Shown here: positions 16,884 through 24,570 of the stretch, one piece after another
Position numbering within the stretch: position 1 is the stretch's first letter
How the letters are laid out: every line of letters starts with the position of its first letter
From: Candidatus Gastranaerophilales bacterium
Lineage (GTDB): Bacteria > Cyanobacteriota > Vampirovibrionia > Gastranaerophilales > Gastranaerophilaceae
Assembly: GCA_947589115.1 (NCBI GenBank)
Contig: CANPZP010000007.1
Coordinates: 1-45,703 of the forward strand
Direction: 5' to 3'
Length of the DNA stretch: 45,703 nucleotides
Notes under the pieces: generated by a model
Told to the model about the DNA's origin: nothing
Databases searched by the model: none
The model's input: the letters and a program-made list of their open reading frames with translations, nothing else
Position numbers and translations under genes: made by a program

Positions 16884-16890
16884 AATTTAT

Positions 16891-17895
16891 ATGATAGGGC
16901 GTGTTATTAAGATTTTTTCTGATTTTTATTATGTCGAAACCGAAGTCGGCATAGTTGAAGCTAAACTTAGGACGGTGCTTAAAAAGCAATCGGAAGAAGT
17001 ATATACGGGTGATTATGTTGAACTTGACCAATTTAATGAAAAGTCAATGCAAGCTTTTATCTTAAAATACATCAACAGAAAAAACCTTATCACAAGACCT
17101 AAAGTAGCTAATGTTTCACAAGTTATTATCGTATCTGCATTAAAAGAGCCTGATTTAAACTTTGAACAGCTTAACAGATATATTGCTCAGTGTGAATATT
17201 TTAAGATTAAACCGGTCTTATGTTTTAATAAAGAAGATATAAATGCCTGTGATGAGCTGAAAAAGCAAGTAACGGATATATATGCGCCGTTAGGTTATGA
17301 CATTTTATTTACTTCGGCCCTGAAAAAAACAGGAATTGAAGAATTAAAACCGATATTAAAATACAATACAACAATCCTTTGCGGAGCTTCGGGGGCAGGA
17401 AAATCATCACTAATTAATGCTTTGTTAAATGAAACAAAATTAAGAACTCAGGCTGTAAGCGAAAAAACTAAAAAAGGCATCCATACAACAAGACATTGTG
17501 AACTTATTTATACGGATAAGGAATCTTTTATTGTTGATACTCCGGGATTCTCGCATCTTAAATTTGATTTTGTACTTCCGTATGAAATTCAAAAATTATT
17601 TGTTGAATTTTCGGATAAAGATATAAAATGCAAATATAAAAACTGTCTGCATACTGGAGAGATGGGATGTAATGCCGTTAATATTATTGAAAATATGGCA
17701 CAATCCAGATATGAAAGCTATAAAAAATTTATAAATGAAGCAAAAGAATACGAAAGAAAAATTTCAAAAGAATCAATTAAAGATGAAAAAACTACTAAAT
17801 TTAATAAAAATAAAATAATGACAAAAATATCAAGTAAGAAACGGAATTTATCAAGAAAACAAATAAATCAAAAACATTACACGGAAGAAGAATAA
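16891..17895 (+). CDS. rsgA: Ribosome small subunit-dependent GTPase A
   Basis: RsgA is a circularly permuted GTPase that helps mature the 30S subunit. Motif order is G4 (FNKED), then G1 (GASGAGKSSLIN), then G3 (DTPG), as expected. An OB-fold precedes it (residues 1-70) and the zinc finger CKYKNCLHTGEMGC follows. The 334-residue reading starts at 16891 (MIGRVIKIF) rather than at the upstream in-frame ATG, which lies inside the pnp start region and encodes a hydrophobic stretch foreign to the family. The last 50 residues are Lys-rich, probably an RNA-contacting tail. It is first in an operon with the prenyl synthase gene one base downstream. Confidence 0.93.
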   Translation: MIGRVIKIFSDFYYVETEVGIVEAKLRTVLKKQSEEVYTGDYVELDQFNEKSMQAFILKYINRKNLITRPKVANVSQVIIVSALKEPDLNFEQLNRYIAQCEYFKIKPVLCFNKEDINACDELKKQVTDIYAPLGYDILFTSALKKTGIEELKPILKYNTTILCGASGAGKSSLINALLNETKLRTQAVSEKTKKGIHTTRHCELIYTDKESFIVDTPGFSHLKFDFVLPYEIQKLFVEFSDKDIKCKYKNCLHTGEMGCNAVNIIENMAQSRYESYKKFINEAKEYERKISKESIKDEKTTKFNKNKIMTKISSKKRNLSRKQINQKHYTEEE

Positions 17896-17896
17896 A

Positions 17897-18784
17897 ATGG
17901 ATAAAGAAGCAAAAGAAGAATTTGACGGATTAAAAAAACTTATAGATGAACATCTTGAAAAATATATGCCCGTAAAATATCCGGAAAAAATATATGAAGC
18001 AATGAGGTATTCACTCTTGGCTCCGGGAAAAAGATTAAGACCTGTTTTAACAATGGAAACAGCAAGAATATTCAATGTGAGTCCCGAAGAAATACTTCCT
18101 TCAGCTTGTGCGGTTGAAATGCTTCATTGTCAAAGCTTAATTCATGATGATTTACCCTGTATGGATAATGACGATTACAGAAGAGGAAGATTATCCAACC
18201 ATAAAGTTTTCGGAGAAGACATTGCCACTTTAGCAGGCGATGCATTATTAAGCTATGCACCGCAAATAATAATTGAAAAAACTCCTAAATCGGTCAATAA
18301 TTCGATTATAATAAAAATACTTAATGAATTTTTTAAAGCTGCGGGAGTGGATGGAATCATCTCGGGGCAAGTTGTGGATATGGAATCCGAAAATAAAGAA
18401 ATAACAAAAGAAACTTTACATTATCTTCATGAGTATAAAACTGCAAGATTATTTGAATGTGCAATAAGAATCGGGGCAATAGCAGGTTCCGCATCCGAAG
18501 AAAAGCTTAAAGCTTTAACACAATATGCTCTGTTATACGGTCACGCATTCCAAATATATGATGATTTGCTTGATGTGACGGCGGATATAAACACAATAGG
18601 CAAAACACCGGGGAAAGATTTAGAAGCCGGTAAATCAACTTACATTTCATTATTCGGCGAAGATGAAGCAAAAAAACAAATTGTATTCCTTTGTAAGCAA
18701 GCTTGTGATATACTAAAAACAAATCATATTGATTCTAAAATTTTACGAGGGGTATTATCTGATATTTCGGAAGGTATAAGTTAA
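17897..18784 (+). CDS. ispA: Polyprenyl synthetase (farnesyl/geranylgeranyl diphosphate synthase)
   Basis: This 295-residue short-chain trans-prenyl transferase makes FPP or GGPP from IPP and allylic diphosphates. The first Asp-rich motif is DDLPCMD (84-90), with RRGR following, and the second is YDDLLDVT near residue 222. GKRLRPVL lies at 45-52. Residues before the first motif (MLHCQSLIH) are of the small type common in FPP/GGPP synthases; chain length is not certain. The gene starts one base after rsgA and its stop overlaps the next ATG as TAATG. Confidence 0.92.
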   Translation: MDKEAKEEFDGLKKLIDEHLEKYMPVKYPEKIYEAMRYSLLAPGKRLRPVLTMETARIFNVSPEEILPSACAVEMLHCQSLIHDDLPCMDNDDYRRGRLSNHKVFGEDIATLAGDALLSYAPQIIIEKTPKSVNNSIIIKILNEFFKAAGVDGIISGQVVDMESENKEITKETLHYLHEYKTARLFECAIRIGAIAGSASEEKLKALTQYALLYGHAFQIYDDLLDVTADINTIGKTPGKDLEAGKSTYISLFGEDEAKKQIVFLCKQACDILKTNHIDSKILRGVLSDISEGIS

Positions 18785-19233
18785 TGTTTTTAAATTCGAG
18801 TTATGAAATAATAACAACAGGCATAGAAGCTGCCATAATAGCTCAATTATTGAAATTTTGCGGTCATATTATATTTAAAAGAAAAGTTGATTTTCAGGTA
18901 CTTGCAACAACGGGAGGTATGCCAAGTGCTCATACCGCAGGTGTTGTATCGTTATCCGCATCTGTCGGCATAATAAGAGGATTTGAATCGGTTGAATTTG
19001 CAATTGCCGTAGGATATGCACTTGTTGTTATGTATGATGCGGCAGGATTAAGACGTTCAACAGGTAAAATTGCCGCTTGTTTGAACAAAATATGTGATGA
19101 TTATTATGTTCACGGTCAAGTTCCCGCCGAAAGATTAAAGGAACTCCTTGGTCATACACCTTTTGAAGTCTTTGTGGGAGCTCTTCTCGGTATATTTATG
19201 TCATTTTTTAATCATTTCATTCTTTTTCAATAG
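18784..19233 (+). CDS. Divergent PAP2 family protein (DUF212, YuiD-like)
   Basis: This 149-residue membrane protein belongs to the DUF212/divergent PAP2 family. The phosphatase-like motif GGMPSAHTAGV is clear, as are YDAAGLRRSTGKIA and LKELLGHTPFEVFVGALLG, all family landmarks; three or four hydrophobic helices are expected. PAP2 enzymes remove phosphate from lipid phosphates or diphosphates. Direct coupling (TAATG) to a prenyl diphosphate synthase suggests a prenyl-phosphate substrate, which is inference. Confidence 0.87.
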   Translation: MFLNSSYEIITTGIEAAIIAQLLKFCGHIIFKRKVDFQVLATTGGMPSAHTAGVVSLSASVGIIRGFESVEFAIAVGYALVVMYDAAGLRRSTGKIAACLNKICDDYYVHGQVPAERLKELLGHTPFEVFVGALLGIFMSFFNHFILFQ

Positions 19234-19236
19234 ACC

Positions 19237-20910
19237 ATGAATAATTTGGATTTTTTAAATAACATTTCTGACTGCGTTTTCGCTTTTTCCGAGGATAACA
19301 AAATTATCTTTAAAAACTCTGCTTTTGTTTCCGTTTTTAATGATTTTAAAAACTTTGAAAGATTTAAACAAAGATTTAATTTTAACCTGTGTTTCCTTTC
19401 CTCCGAAAACATAAAAAACATAACTCCCATTGATTTACTCTTAGATTCAAAAGAAAATTTTCATACAATTTGTTCATATCAAAATCCGAACGGAGAATAC
19501 AGTCTTTATTACATTTATAAATTTTTATACAAAAATTATAAAGTTGTTATTTTAAAGAACATTACTGATAAAAATTCTCTTGAATTATCAGAAAACAGAT
19601 ATACAAATTTAAGAAAAAAATATGATGAAATAAAAGAATCTGCCCAAAAATATACAAAACTTCAGGAAGATGCACAAAGCCAAATGTTAAAAATGGGATT
19701 AATTAACAGAATTTCTTTAGTAATCAGAGAAACTAACGATTTAAAAGAAGTACTATCCTCGGCATTGAATGAAATACACAATTTTATGGGTTCCTTTAAA
19801 TCTTATTTTTCAATGAAAGAAAAATCATCGTTTAAAATAAAATACAATATTCCCTATAACGAATCCGAATTAGAAACAATAACAAAATACGATGATGAAA
19901 CATTAAAAGAAATACGAAATAAAAATATCATTGTATCCGCATGCAAGAAAGAATATTTAAATTCCGACCTGTTTTTACAAGACGGAGTTAACAGAATAAT
20001 TATTCCCGTTTATAACAAAAATAAATTATTGGGAATAATCGTAACGCTTACAAAACAAAAATTTAAAGCTGAAGAAAATAAAGAGGTACTTCAATCCGTA
20101 TCAGTACATCTTGGCAGTACAATAATTCAAGCCGGGCTTATAAGCCAATTAAATAAAAAGAATAAGAAACTGGAAAAAACGTTAAAAGAGTTAAAAGAAA
20201 CGCAACTTCAGCTTATAAATACCGAGAAAATGGCATCAATAGGACAGCTTGTTTCGGGAGTTGCTCATGAAATTAACACTCCGCTTGCTTCCATTAGTTC
20301 AAATAACAACTTAATTAATAAAATTCTTTTAAGTAATAAAATTAACGACCGGCAATTGTCTATGTTAAAAGAATTGAATGAAATTGATATAGAAGCCGCA
20401 AACAGAATATCCAATATTGTTAAATCACTTAAAAAATTTGTAAGGCTTGATGAAGCACAATTCCAAGAAGCTGATATAAATAAAGAAATTGATTTAACTT
20501 TAAAATTAATTGAGCATGAATTAAAAAATATTTCTTTGGAAAAACATTATTCTCAATTACCTCCGGTAAAATGCAGTGTTAATATGATTAATCAGGTATT
20601 TATGAATTTACTCGTAAACAGCTGCCACGCAATCCAACAAAAGGGGGGCAAGGGAATCATAAAAATATATACGGGAATTGATAAGAATAATTTAATTGTG
20701 AGAATACGGGATAACGGCTGCGGAATCCCTCAAGACATTCAAAATAAAATTTTTAATACCGGTTATACGACTAAAAAAATAGGAATCGGAACAGGGTTAG
20801 GACTTTCAATCTCCAAAAAAATAACAGAACTTCATAAAGGCACAATAACTTTTGAGTCGGAAGAAAATAAAGGAAGTGAATTTAAAGTAACAATTCCGAT
20901 AAAGCCATAA
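19237..20910 (+). CDS. Soluble PAS/GAF sensor histidine kinase
   Basis: This 557-residue kinase has a PAS-like N-terminus (1-110), a coiled coil (115-150), a GAF-like sensor domain (about 155-300), a second coiled coil (305-330), HisKA with H344 in GVAHEINTPLASIS and HATPase_c with N-box FMNLLVNSCHAI, G1 DNGCGIP and G2 GIGTGLGLSISKK. No membrane helix is present, so it senses a cytosolic signal. It follows the PAP2-like gene by 3 bases and is the last gene before a terminator. No response regulator is in the window, so it is an orphan whose regulator lies elsewhere. Its operon partners hint at membrane-lipid or isoprenoid status as a signal, which is speculation. Confidence 0.9.
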   Translation: MNNLDFLNNISDCVFAFSEDNKIIFKNSAFVSVFNDFKNFERFKQRFNFNLCFLSSENIKNITPIDLLLDSKENFHTICSYQNPNGEYSLYYIYKFLYKNYKVVILKNITDKNSLELSENRYTNLRKKYDEIKESAQKYTKLQEDAQSQMLKMGLINRISLVIRETNDLKEVLSSALNEIHNFMGSFKSYFSMKEKSSFKIKYNIPYNESELETITKYDDETLKEIRNKNIIVSACKKEYLNSDLFLQDGVNRIIIPVYNKNKLLGIIVTLTKQKFKAEENKEVLQSVSVHLGSTIIQAGLISQLNKKNKKLEKTLKELKETQLQLINTEKMASIGQLVSGVAHEINTPLASISSNNNLINKILLSNKINDRQLSMLKELNEIDIEAANRISNIVKSLKKFVRLDEAQFQEADINKEIDLTLKLIEHELKNISLEKHYSQLPPVKCSVNMINQVFMNLLVNSCHAIQQKGGKGIIKIYTGIDKNNLIVRIRDNGCGIPQDIQNKIFNTGYTTKKIGIGTGLGLSISKKITELHKGTITFESEENKGSEFKVTIPIKP

Positions 20911-20912
20911 AT

Positions 20913-20948
20913 AAAAAAAGAAGAAACAAAGTGCTTCTTCTTTTTTTT
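20913..20948. terminator. Bidirectional terminator between the histidine kinase and the small coiled-coil gene
   Basis: AAAAAAAGAAGAA (20913-20925) pairs over 13 bp with TTCTTCTTTTTTT (20935-20947). T-runs exist in both directions, and the two flanking genes converge on it. Confidence 0.75.
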
Positions 20949-20985
20949 GTTACGAAAAAAGTTCAAATATTTAAAAATCAGTTTA

Positions 20986-21429
20986 CTATCCTTGAGCTTT
21001 AAATTTAGGTGTAGCTCTTTCAATAGATTCGCCTTCAGCTTGTTCAACAGCTTCTAACTGTTTCTGGATTGCTGTTACCAATGTATCCAATCTTTTAACT
21101 TCCATTTCAATCGCATTTTCTTTAACTGAAACTTGATAAATATCTCTGTTAATTGTATCTAATTCAGCCTGGAAAGATTCTTCTTTACTCTTAATTTCAG
21201 CATTAATAGAATCTCTGGCTGATGTATCTTTAGTTTTTGACAATTTATCATACATTTCTGCCAATTCTGAAGATTGTGCAGCTTGAATACTAGACATCTG
21301 CTGCTGCAATGACAGAGTATGGGTCGCCAGTTTCATCTGTTCGTTCGACCTTTGAGTCTGCTGCATCTGGACGGAATTTAACTGCCCGTCTAATACCATT
21401 TTCCTTTGTGCAAATAATGCGTATCCCAT
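20986..21429 (-). CDS. Small coiled-coil protein of unknown function, RKMxL start family
   Basis: This 147-residue protein begins MGYALFAQRKMVLDGQLNSV, aligning without gaps to the start of the protein at 11898. Residues 20-135 are almost wholly helical, rich in Gln, Glu, Lys, Met and Ser, with heptad-like spacing (LQQQMSSIQAAQ, VKRLDTLVTAIQKQLEAVEQ). It ends FKAQG. No domain or signal peptide was recognised. AGAGGA precedes the ATG. It is a single gene, far from its relative, so the family is dispersed. Structural or secreted-substrate roles are possible. Confidence 0.6.
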   Translation of the reverse strand: MGYALFAQRKMVLDGQLNSVQMQQTQRSNEQMKLATHTLSLQQQMSSIQAAQSSELAEMYDKLSKTKDTSARDSINAEIKSKEESFQAELDTINRDIYQVSVKENAIEMEVKRLDTLVTAIQKQLEAVEQAEGESIERATPKFKAQG

Positions 21430-21484
21430 TTTGTTCCTCTTCTTTCGTAACTTGTGTATATAACTTTATTTTATATATCAGTTC

Positions 21485-21635
21485 CTTTTTTCTTGTAGTA
21501 ACACAAACTTCAAACCCTGAAGTTTTTGAGGACTTTTTTCAAAAATTCTTTTTTGAAAAAAAAGCCGTCATAGTAGGCGGCTACCAGACTTTGGGGAGGG
21601 AGGTTTGTTTGAGCTATACCGCTCTCATTTTTTTT
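21485..21635 (+). ncRNA. Candidate structured RNA of about 150 bases
   Basis: The 404-base gap between genes (21430-21833) holds nested complementary segments. CAAAC (21504-21508) pairs with GTTTG (21607-21611), AAACC (21512-21516) with GGTTT (21602-21606) and AAGT (21520-21523) with ACTT (21588-21591), making a broken closing helix. Inside it are a 12-bp A/U hairpin (21534-21561) and a 5-bp GC hairpin AGCCG/CGGCT (21563-21582). GAGC/GCTC (21611-21624) and a run of eight T (21628-21635) end it. TTGTGT (21452) and TATATC (21474), 16 bases apart, could be its promoter. The three-way-junction shape does not obviously match 6S, SRP or another RNA I know. The remaining 200 bases are AT-rich without an ORF. 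Confidence 0.4.
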
Positions 21636-21821
21636 ATCGGTAATTTTTTTTATAACTTTAGTTTTTTATTTAATATTTTTTTTAGAATATTCAAAAACCC
21701 TTTAATATTAAGGCTTTTTAATGTTTACAAAAGTTAACATTTTTATTTTAATATCAATACTTACTAATCTTGTGCCGGCTGTATACCTCATAAAATTTTC
21801 TCAGATTAAATAAATTTGTAG

Positions 21822-21827
21822 TAAAAT
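21822..21827 (+). promoter_or_regulatory. -10 box of the trhP-like gene, leaderless arrangement
   Basis: TAAAAT ends 6 bases before the ATG at 21834, and no Shine-Dalgarno is present. No good -35 is visible. Confidence 0.45.
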
Positions 21828-21833
21828 ACAAAT

Positions 21834-23084
21834 ATGAAAAAAGAAATTAAAGTTCCCGAATTACTTTTACCTGCGGGGAGTAAAGAAAAATTAGACTATG
21901 CCATACACTACGGAGCCGACGCCGTTTATCTGGGTATGGTGGATTTTAGTTTAAGAGCAATGAGGAAGGGTGAATTAATCACTCTTGATAATTTAAAAGA
22001 ATGTATAGATTTAGCTCATTCATCAGGTAAAAAAGTATATTTAACATTAAATATATTTGCATACGACAATGACATAAAAAAGATGGAAGAGTCAGCCGAA
22101 AAAATAAAAGAGGCAAATCCTGATGCAATATTGTTTTCTGACTTTGGGGTATACAATATTATAAAAAAATATATGGAAAATATTCCTATACATGTATCCA
22201 CTCAAACGAACATTTTAAATTCGGAGGCGGTAAAGTTTTGGAGAGATTTAGGAGCTCAAAGAGTTGTATTATCAAGAGATTTATCTTTAAAACAAATTGA
22301 AGAAATACGAAATAATGTACCCGATACTGAGCTTGAAGTGTTTGTCCACGGGGCTCAATGCGTATCATTTTCGGGAAGATGTCTTATAAGCGACTATATG
22401 ACTAAAGGTGAAAGAAAAGCTAACCACGGCAACTGTTCACAATCGTGCAGATGGAGTTATAAACTTCTTGAAGAAACAAGAGAAGGCGAATACTATGATA
22501 TTAATGAAAATGAAAGAGGAACTCATATTCTCAGCCCGAAAGATTTGGCATTGATTAATTACCTTCCCGATTTAATAGATTTAGGAATAGATTCGTTTAA
22601 AATTGAAGGGCGAACAAAAAGTTTATACTACGTTTCCGCCGTCGCTAAAGCGTATAAAAAAGCTATTAACGATTACATTAATTACGGACAAATTAATAAA
22701 GAAGAAAATTATAATGAAATAATAAAAATAGGAAACAGAGGTTATACAACGGGGTTTTACCTTCATAAACCGGATTCCGAAGGCTACAGTTATGATATAT
22801 CAAAAGGTTTAGCCGGTGCGGATTGTCTTTGTGTATTTACGGATAAATCGGATAATAAATATAAAATATTAACTAAAAATAAATTTTTATTAAATGATGA
22901 AATAGAAATAATAACTCCTGACGAATGCTTTAAGACTAAAGTTTTGAAAATATACGATGCAAAAACAGGAGAAGAAAAAGAATTATCAAATACAAATGAC
23001 GAATCATATATAGAACTTTCACAAGCACCAAAAGACTACAGATATGCACTTGCAAGAACAATCGGAGTAAAAAATTTAAGATGA
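21834..23084 (+). CDS. trhP: Peptidase U32 family protein, TrhP/YegQ-like tRNA hydroxylation factor
   Basis: This 416-residue U32-family protein resembles TrhP (YegQ/YrrO), which is needed for prephenate-dependent 5-hydroxylation of wobble uridine in tRNAs. Visible landmarks are PELLLPAGSKEKLDYAIHYG at the start, GADAVYLG, VFVHGAQCVSFSGRCLIS, the Cys cluster GNCSQSCRWSY and the segment DSFKIEGRTKS. The conserved Cys residues fit a metal or Fe-S site. Other U32 members act on ubiquinone (UbiU/V) or 23S rRNA (RlhA), so the exact branch is not certain. It overlaps the next gene by ATGA. Confidence 0.82.
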   Translation: MKKEIKVPELLLPAGSKEKLDYAIHYGADAVYLGMVDFSLRAMRKGELITLDNLKECIDLAHSSGKKVYLTLNIFAYDNDIKKMEESAEKIKEANPDAILFSDFGVYNIIKKYMENIPIHVSTQTNILNSEAVKFWRDLGAQRVVLSRDLSLKQIEEIRNNVPDTELEVFVHGAQCVSFSGRCLISDYMTKGERKANHGNCSQSCRWSYKLLEETREGEYYDINENERGTHILSPKDLALINYLPDLIDLGIDSFKIEGRTKSLYYVSAVAKAYKKAINDYINYGQINKEENYNEIIKIGNRGYTTGFYLHKPDSEGYSYDISKGLAGADCLCVFTDKSDNKYKILTKNKFLLNDEIEIITPDECFKTKVLKIYDAKTGEEKELSNTNDESYIELSQAPKDYRYALARTIGVKNLR

Positions 23085-23557
23085 TTTTAAAGCCTGATTA
23101 TAACGTAGAATCATTATTTGATATTGATTTTGAAGAAATAAAAAACAACGGGATTAATGCAATATTATTTGATTTGGATTCAACATTAATGCCCTCAAAA
23201 TCAGGAGAATATCCTCAAAATGTTGTTGATTTACTGAAATATTTAAATCAAAATTTTATAATTGCAGTAATCAGTAACAATAAACACAGAGAATATATAT
23301 CAAAAGTACAAAGCCAATCAAATTTCAATGTTATAGGGAATGCAAATAAACCTTCACCAAAAATAATGAAAGAATTTCTAAAGAGTGTTAACATTAAGCC
23401 CGAACAGACGGTAGTAATAGGCGACCGTCCACTAACCGATATACTTGCAGGCAAGCTTTTAGGAGCTAAAACAATATTGGTTGATTCTATAACTAAAGAT
23501 AAAGAAAATAAATTAACAAGATTTGTCAGAAAACTTGAAAGATTAGTTATAAGATAA
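23081..23557 (+). CDS. yqeG: YqeG family HAD-IIIA phosphatase
   Basis: This 158-residue HAD-superfamily phosphatase has motif I FDLDSTLMP with the nucleophile Asp, motif II VISNN and a later GDRPLTDILAGKLLGAKTIL carrying the Mg-binding Asp. The N-terminal LKPDYNVESLFDIDF and the GDRPLTDI block are typical of the YqeG (TIGR01668) group, related to mitochondrial PGP phosphatases of the Gep4 type. A phosphatidylglycerophosphate phosphatase role is plausible. It starts at 23081, overlapping the stop of the U32 gene as ATGA. Confidence 0.87.
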   Translation: MILKPDYNVESLFDIDFEEIKNNGINAILFDLDSTLMPSKSGEYPQNVVDLLKYLNQNFIIAVISNNKHREYISKVQSQSNFNVIGNANKPSPKIMKEFLKSVNIKPEQTVVIGDRPLTDILAGKLLGAKTILVDSITKDKENKLTRFVRKLERLVIR

Positions 23558-23640
23558 TCAAAATTAATAAATTTAACGGACAAAAGAGTAATATAAAAAC
23601 CGCAAATCCGATATAAAATTCTCTAATAAAGGAGAGTTTT

Positions 23641-23946
23641 ATGCTTAAAGAATTAAATGAACAAAATTTTGATGAAAATATAAAAGACGGAATAAAATTT
23701 ATTGCGTTTACAGCCCCTTGGTGCGGGTATTGTCAAAGACAAAAACCCGTATTAAAAGAAATAGCTCAGGAAAATATTTGGATAGGAGAAGTTAATCCCG
23801 ATGACAATCCTTCATTAGCTGAACGCTATGGGATACAAGCTTTTCCGTCTTTTCTTCTGTTTAAAGAAGGAAATCTTATTGCTAAATTTGCAGGTTATAA
23901 ATCAAAATATGAGCTTTTAAATAGTATTTTAGGATACCTAAAATAG
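23641..23946 (+). CDS. Thioredoxin
   Basis: This 101-residue thioredoxin-fold protein has the active site WCGYC (C28 and C31) instead of the usual WCGPC, and the cis-proline segment AFPSFLLF near residue 70. The Pro-to-Tyr change in the CxxC should alter redox potential compared with classical thioredoxin. No signal peptide is present, so it acts in the cytosol. AAAGGAGAG lies before the ATG, and a possible TATAAAAT -10 lies about 20 bases further up, so it probably has its own promoter. Confidence 0.87.
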   Translation: MLKELNEQNFDENIKDGIKFIAFTAPWCGYCQRQKPVLKEIAQENIWIGEVNPDDNPSLAERYGIQAFPSFLLFKEGNLIAKFAGYKSKYELLNSILGYLK

Positions 23947-23955
23947 GTAAATTTA

Positions 23956-23964
23956 TGATATTAT
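23956..23964 (+). promoter_or_regulatory. Extended -10 promoter of coaE, leaderless arrangement
   Basis: TG-A-TATTAT is an extended -10 that ends 6 bases before the GTG at 23971. No Shine-Dalgarno lies between them. Confidence 0.5.
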
Positions 23965-23970
23965 CATAAT

Positions 23971-24570
23971 GTGGTAAAGAAAATAGGAATAACAGGAAAT
24001 ATAGCAAGCGGTAAATCCCAAGTTGAAAATTATATTTCTCAGCTTGGGTATAAAGTTATTGATGCGGATAAAATTTCTCATGAAATTTTAAATAGGGACA
24101 AAGAGGTTATTCTTCAGGTAAAAAATATATTCAGAGATGAAAATATTTTTAATCCCGATAATTCCGTATCAAGAACAAAACTTGCGGAAATAATATTTAA
24201 CTATCCCGAAAAGAAAAAAGAATTTGAAAAAATTATACACGCAAAAATAAAAGAAAAAATTAATGAGATATTAAATAATACACATAATGAAAATTTTATA
24301 TTTATTTCTGCTGCATTACTTTTTGAAGCAAAATGGGAAAATGATTTTGATAAAATAATTTTTATAAGCGCACCTTTAAATATCAGACTTGACAGACTTA
24401 TAAAAAGAAACGGCTATAATAAAGATTACGCACTGAAAAGGATTATGGCGCAAGAGTGCGAAGAAGAAAAAATTAAAAAATCAGATTATATTATTGTTAA
24501 TGATTCAGATTTAAAAACTTTGGAAGCAAAAACAAAATCAGTTCTTGAAAATTTATTAAAAGTTAATTAA
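23971..24570 (+). CDS. coaE: Dephospho-CoA kinase
   Basis: CoaE phosphorylates dephospho-CoA, the last step of coenzyme A synthesis. The 199-residue protein has the P-loop GITGNIASGKS, the DADKISHEIL motif and the lid region RLDRLIKRNGYN. It begins with GTG and lacks a Shine-Dalgarno; the start matches the family start KIGITGNIASGKS closely. Its stop codon is part of the palindrome TTAATTAA (24563-24570), which also supplies the stop of the convergent GH57 gene. Confidence 0.93.
   Translation: MVKKIGITGNIASGKSQVENYISQLGYKVIDADKISHEILNRDKEVILQVKNIFRDENIFNPDNSVSRTKLAEIIFNYPEKKKEFEKIIHAKIKEKINEILNNTHNENFIFISAALLFEAKWENDFDKIIFISAPLNIRLDRLIKRNGYNKDYALKRIMAQECEEEKIKKSDYIIVNDSDLKTLEAKTKSVLENLLKVN

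Noticed and set aside
16798-16890. Upstream in-frame start for rsgA
   Set aside because: It overlaps the pnp start and encodes a hydrophobic stretch not found in RsgA; the -10 box lies inside it.
21430-21833. Possible tRNA or 6S RNA in the long gap
   Set aside because: No cloverleaf or CCA end was found. The fold seen is a three-way shape, not the single long bulged hairpin of 6S, so it is reported only as an unclassified candidate.
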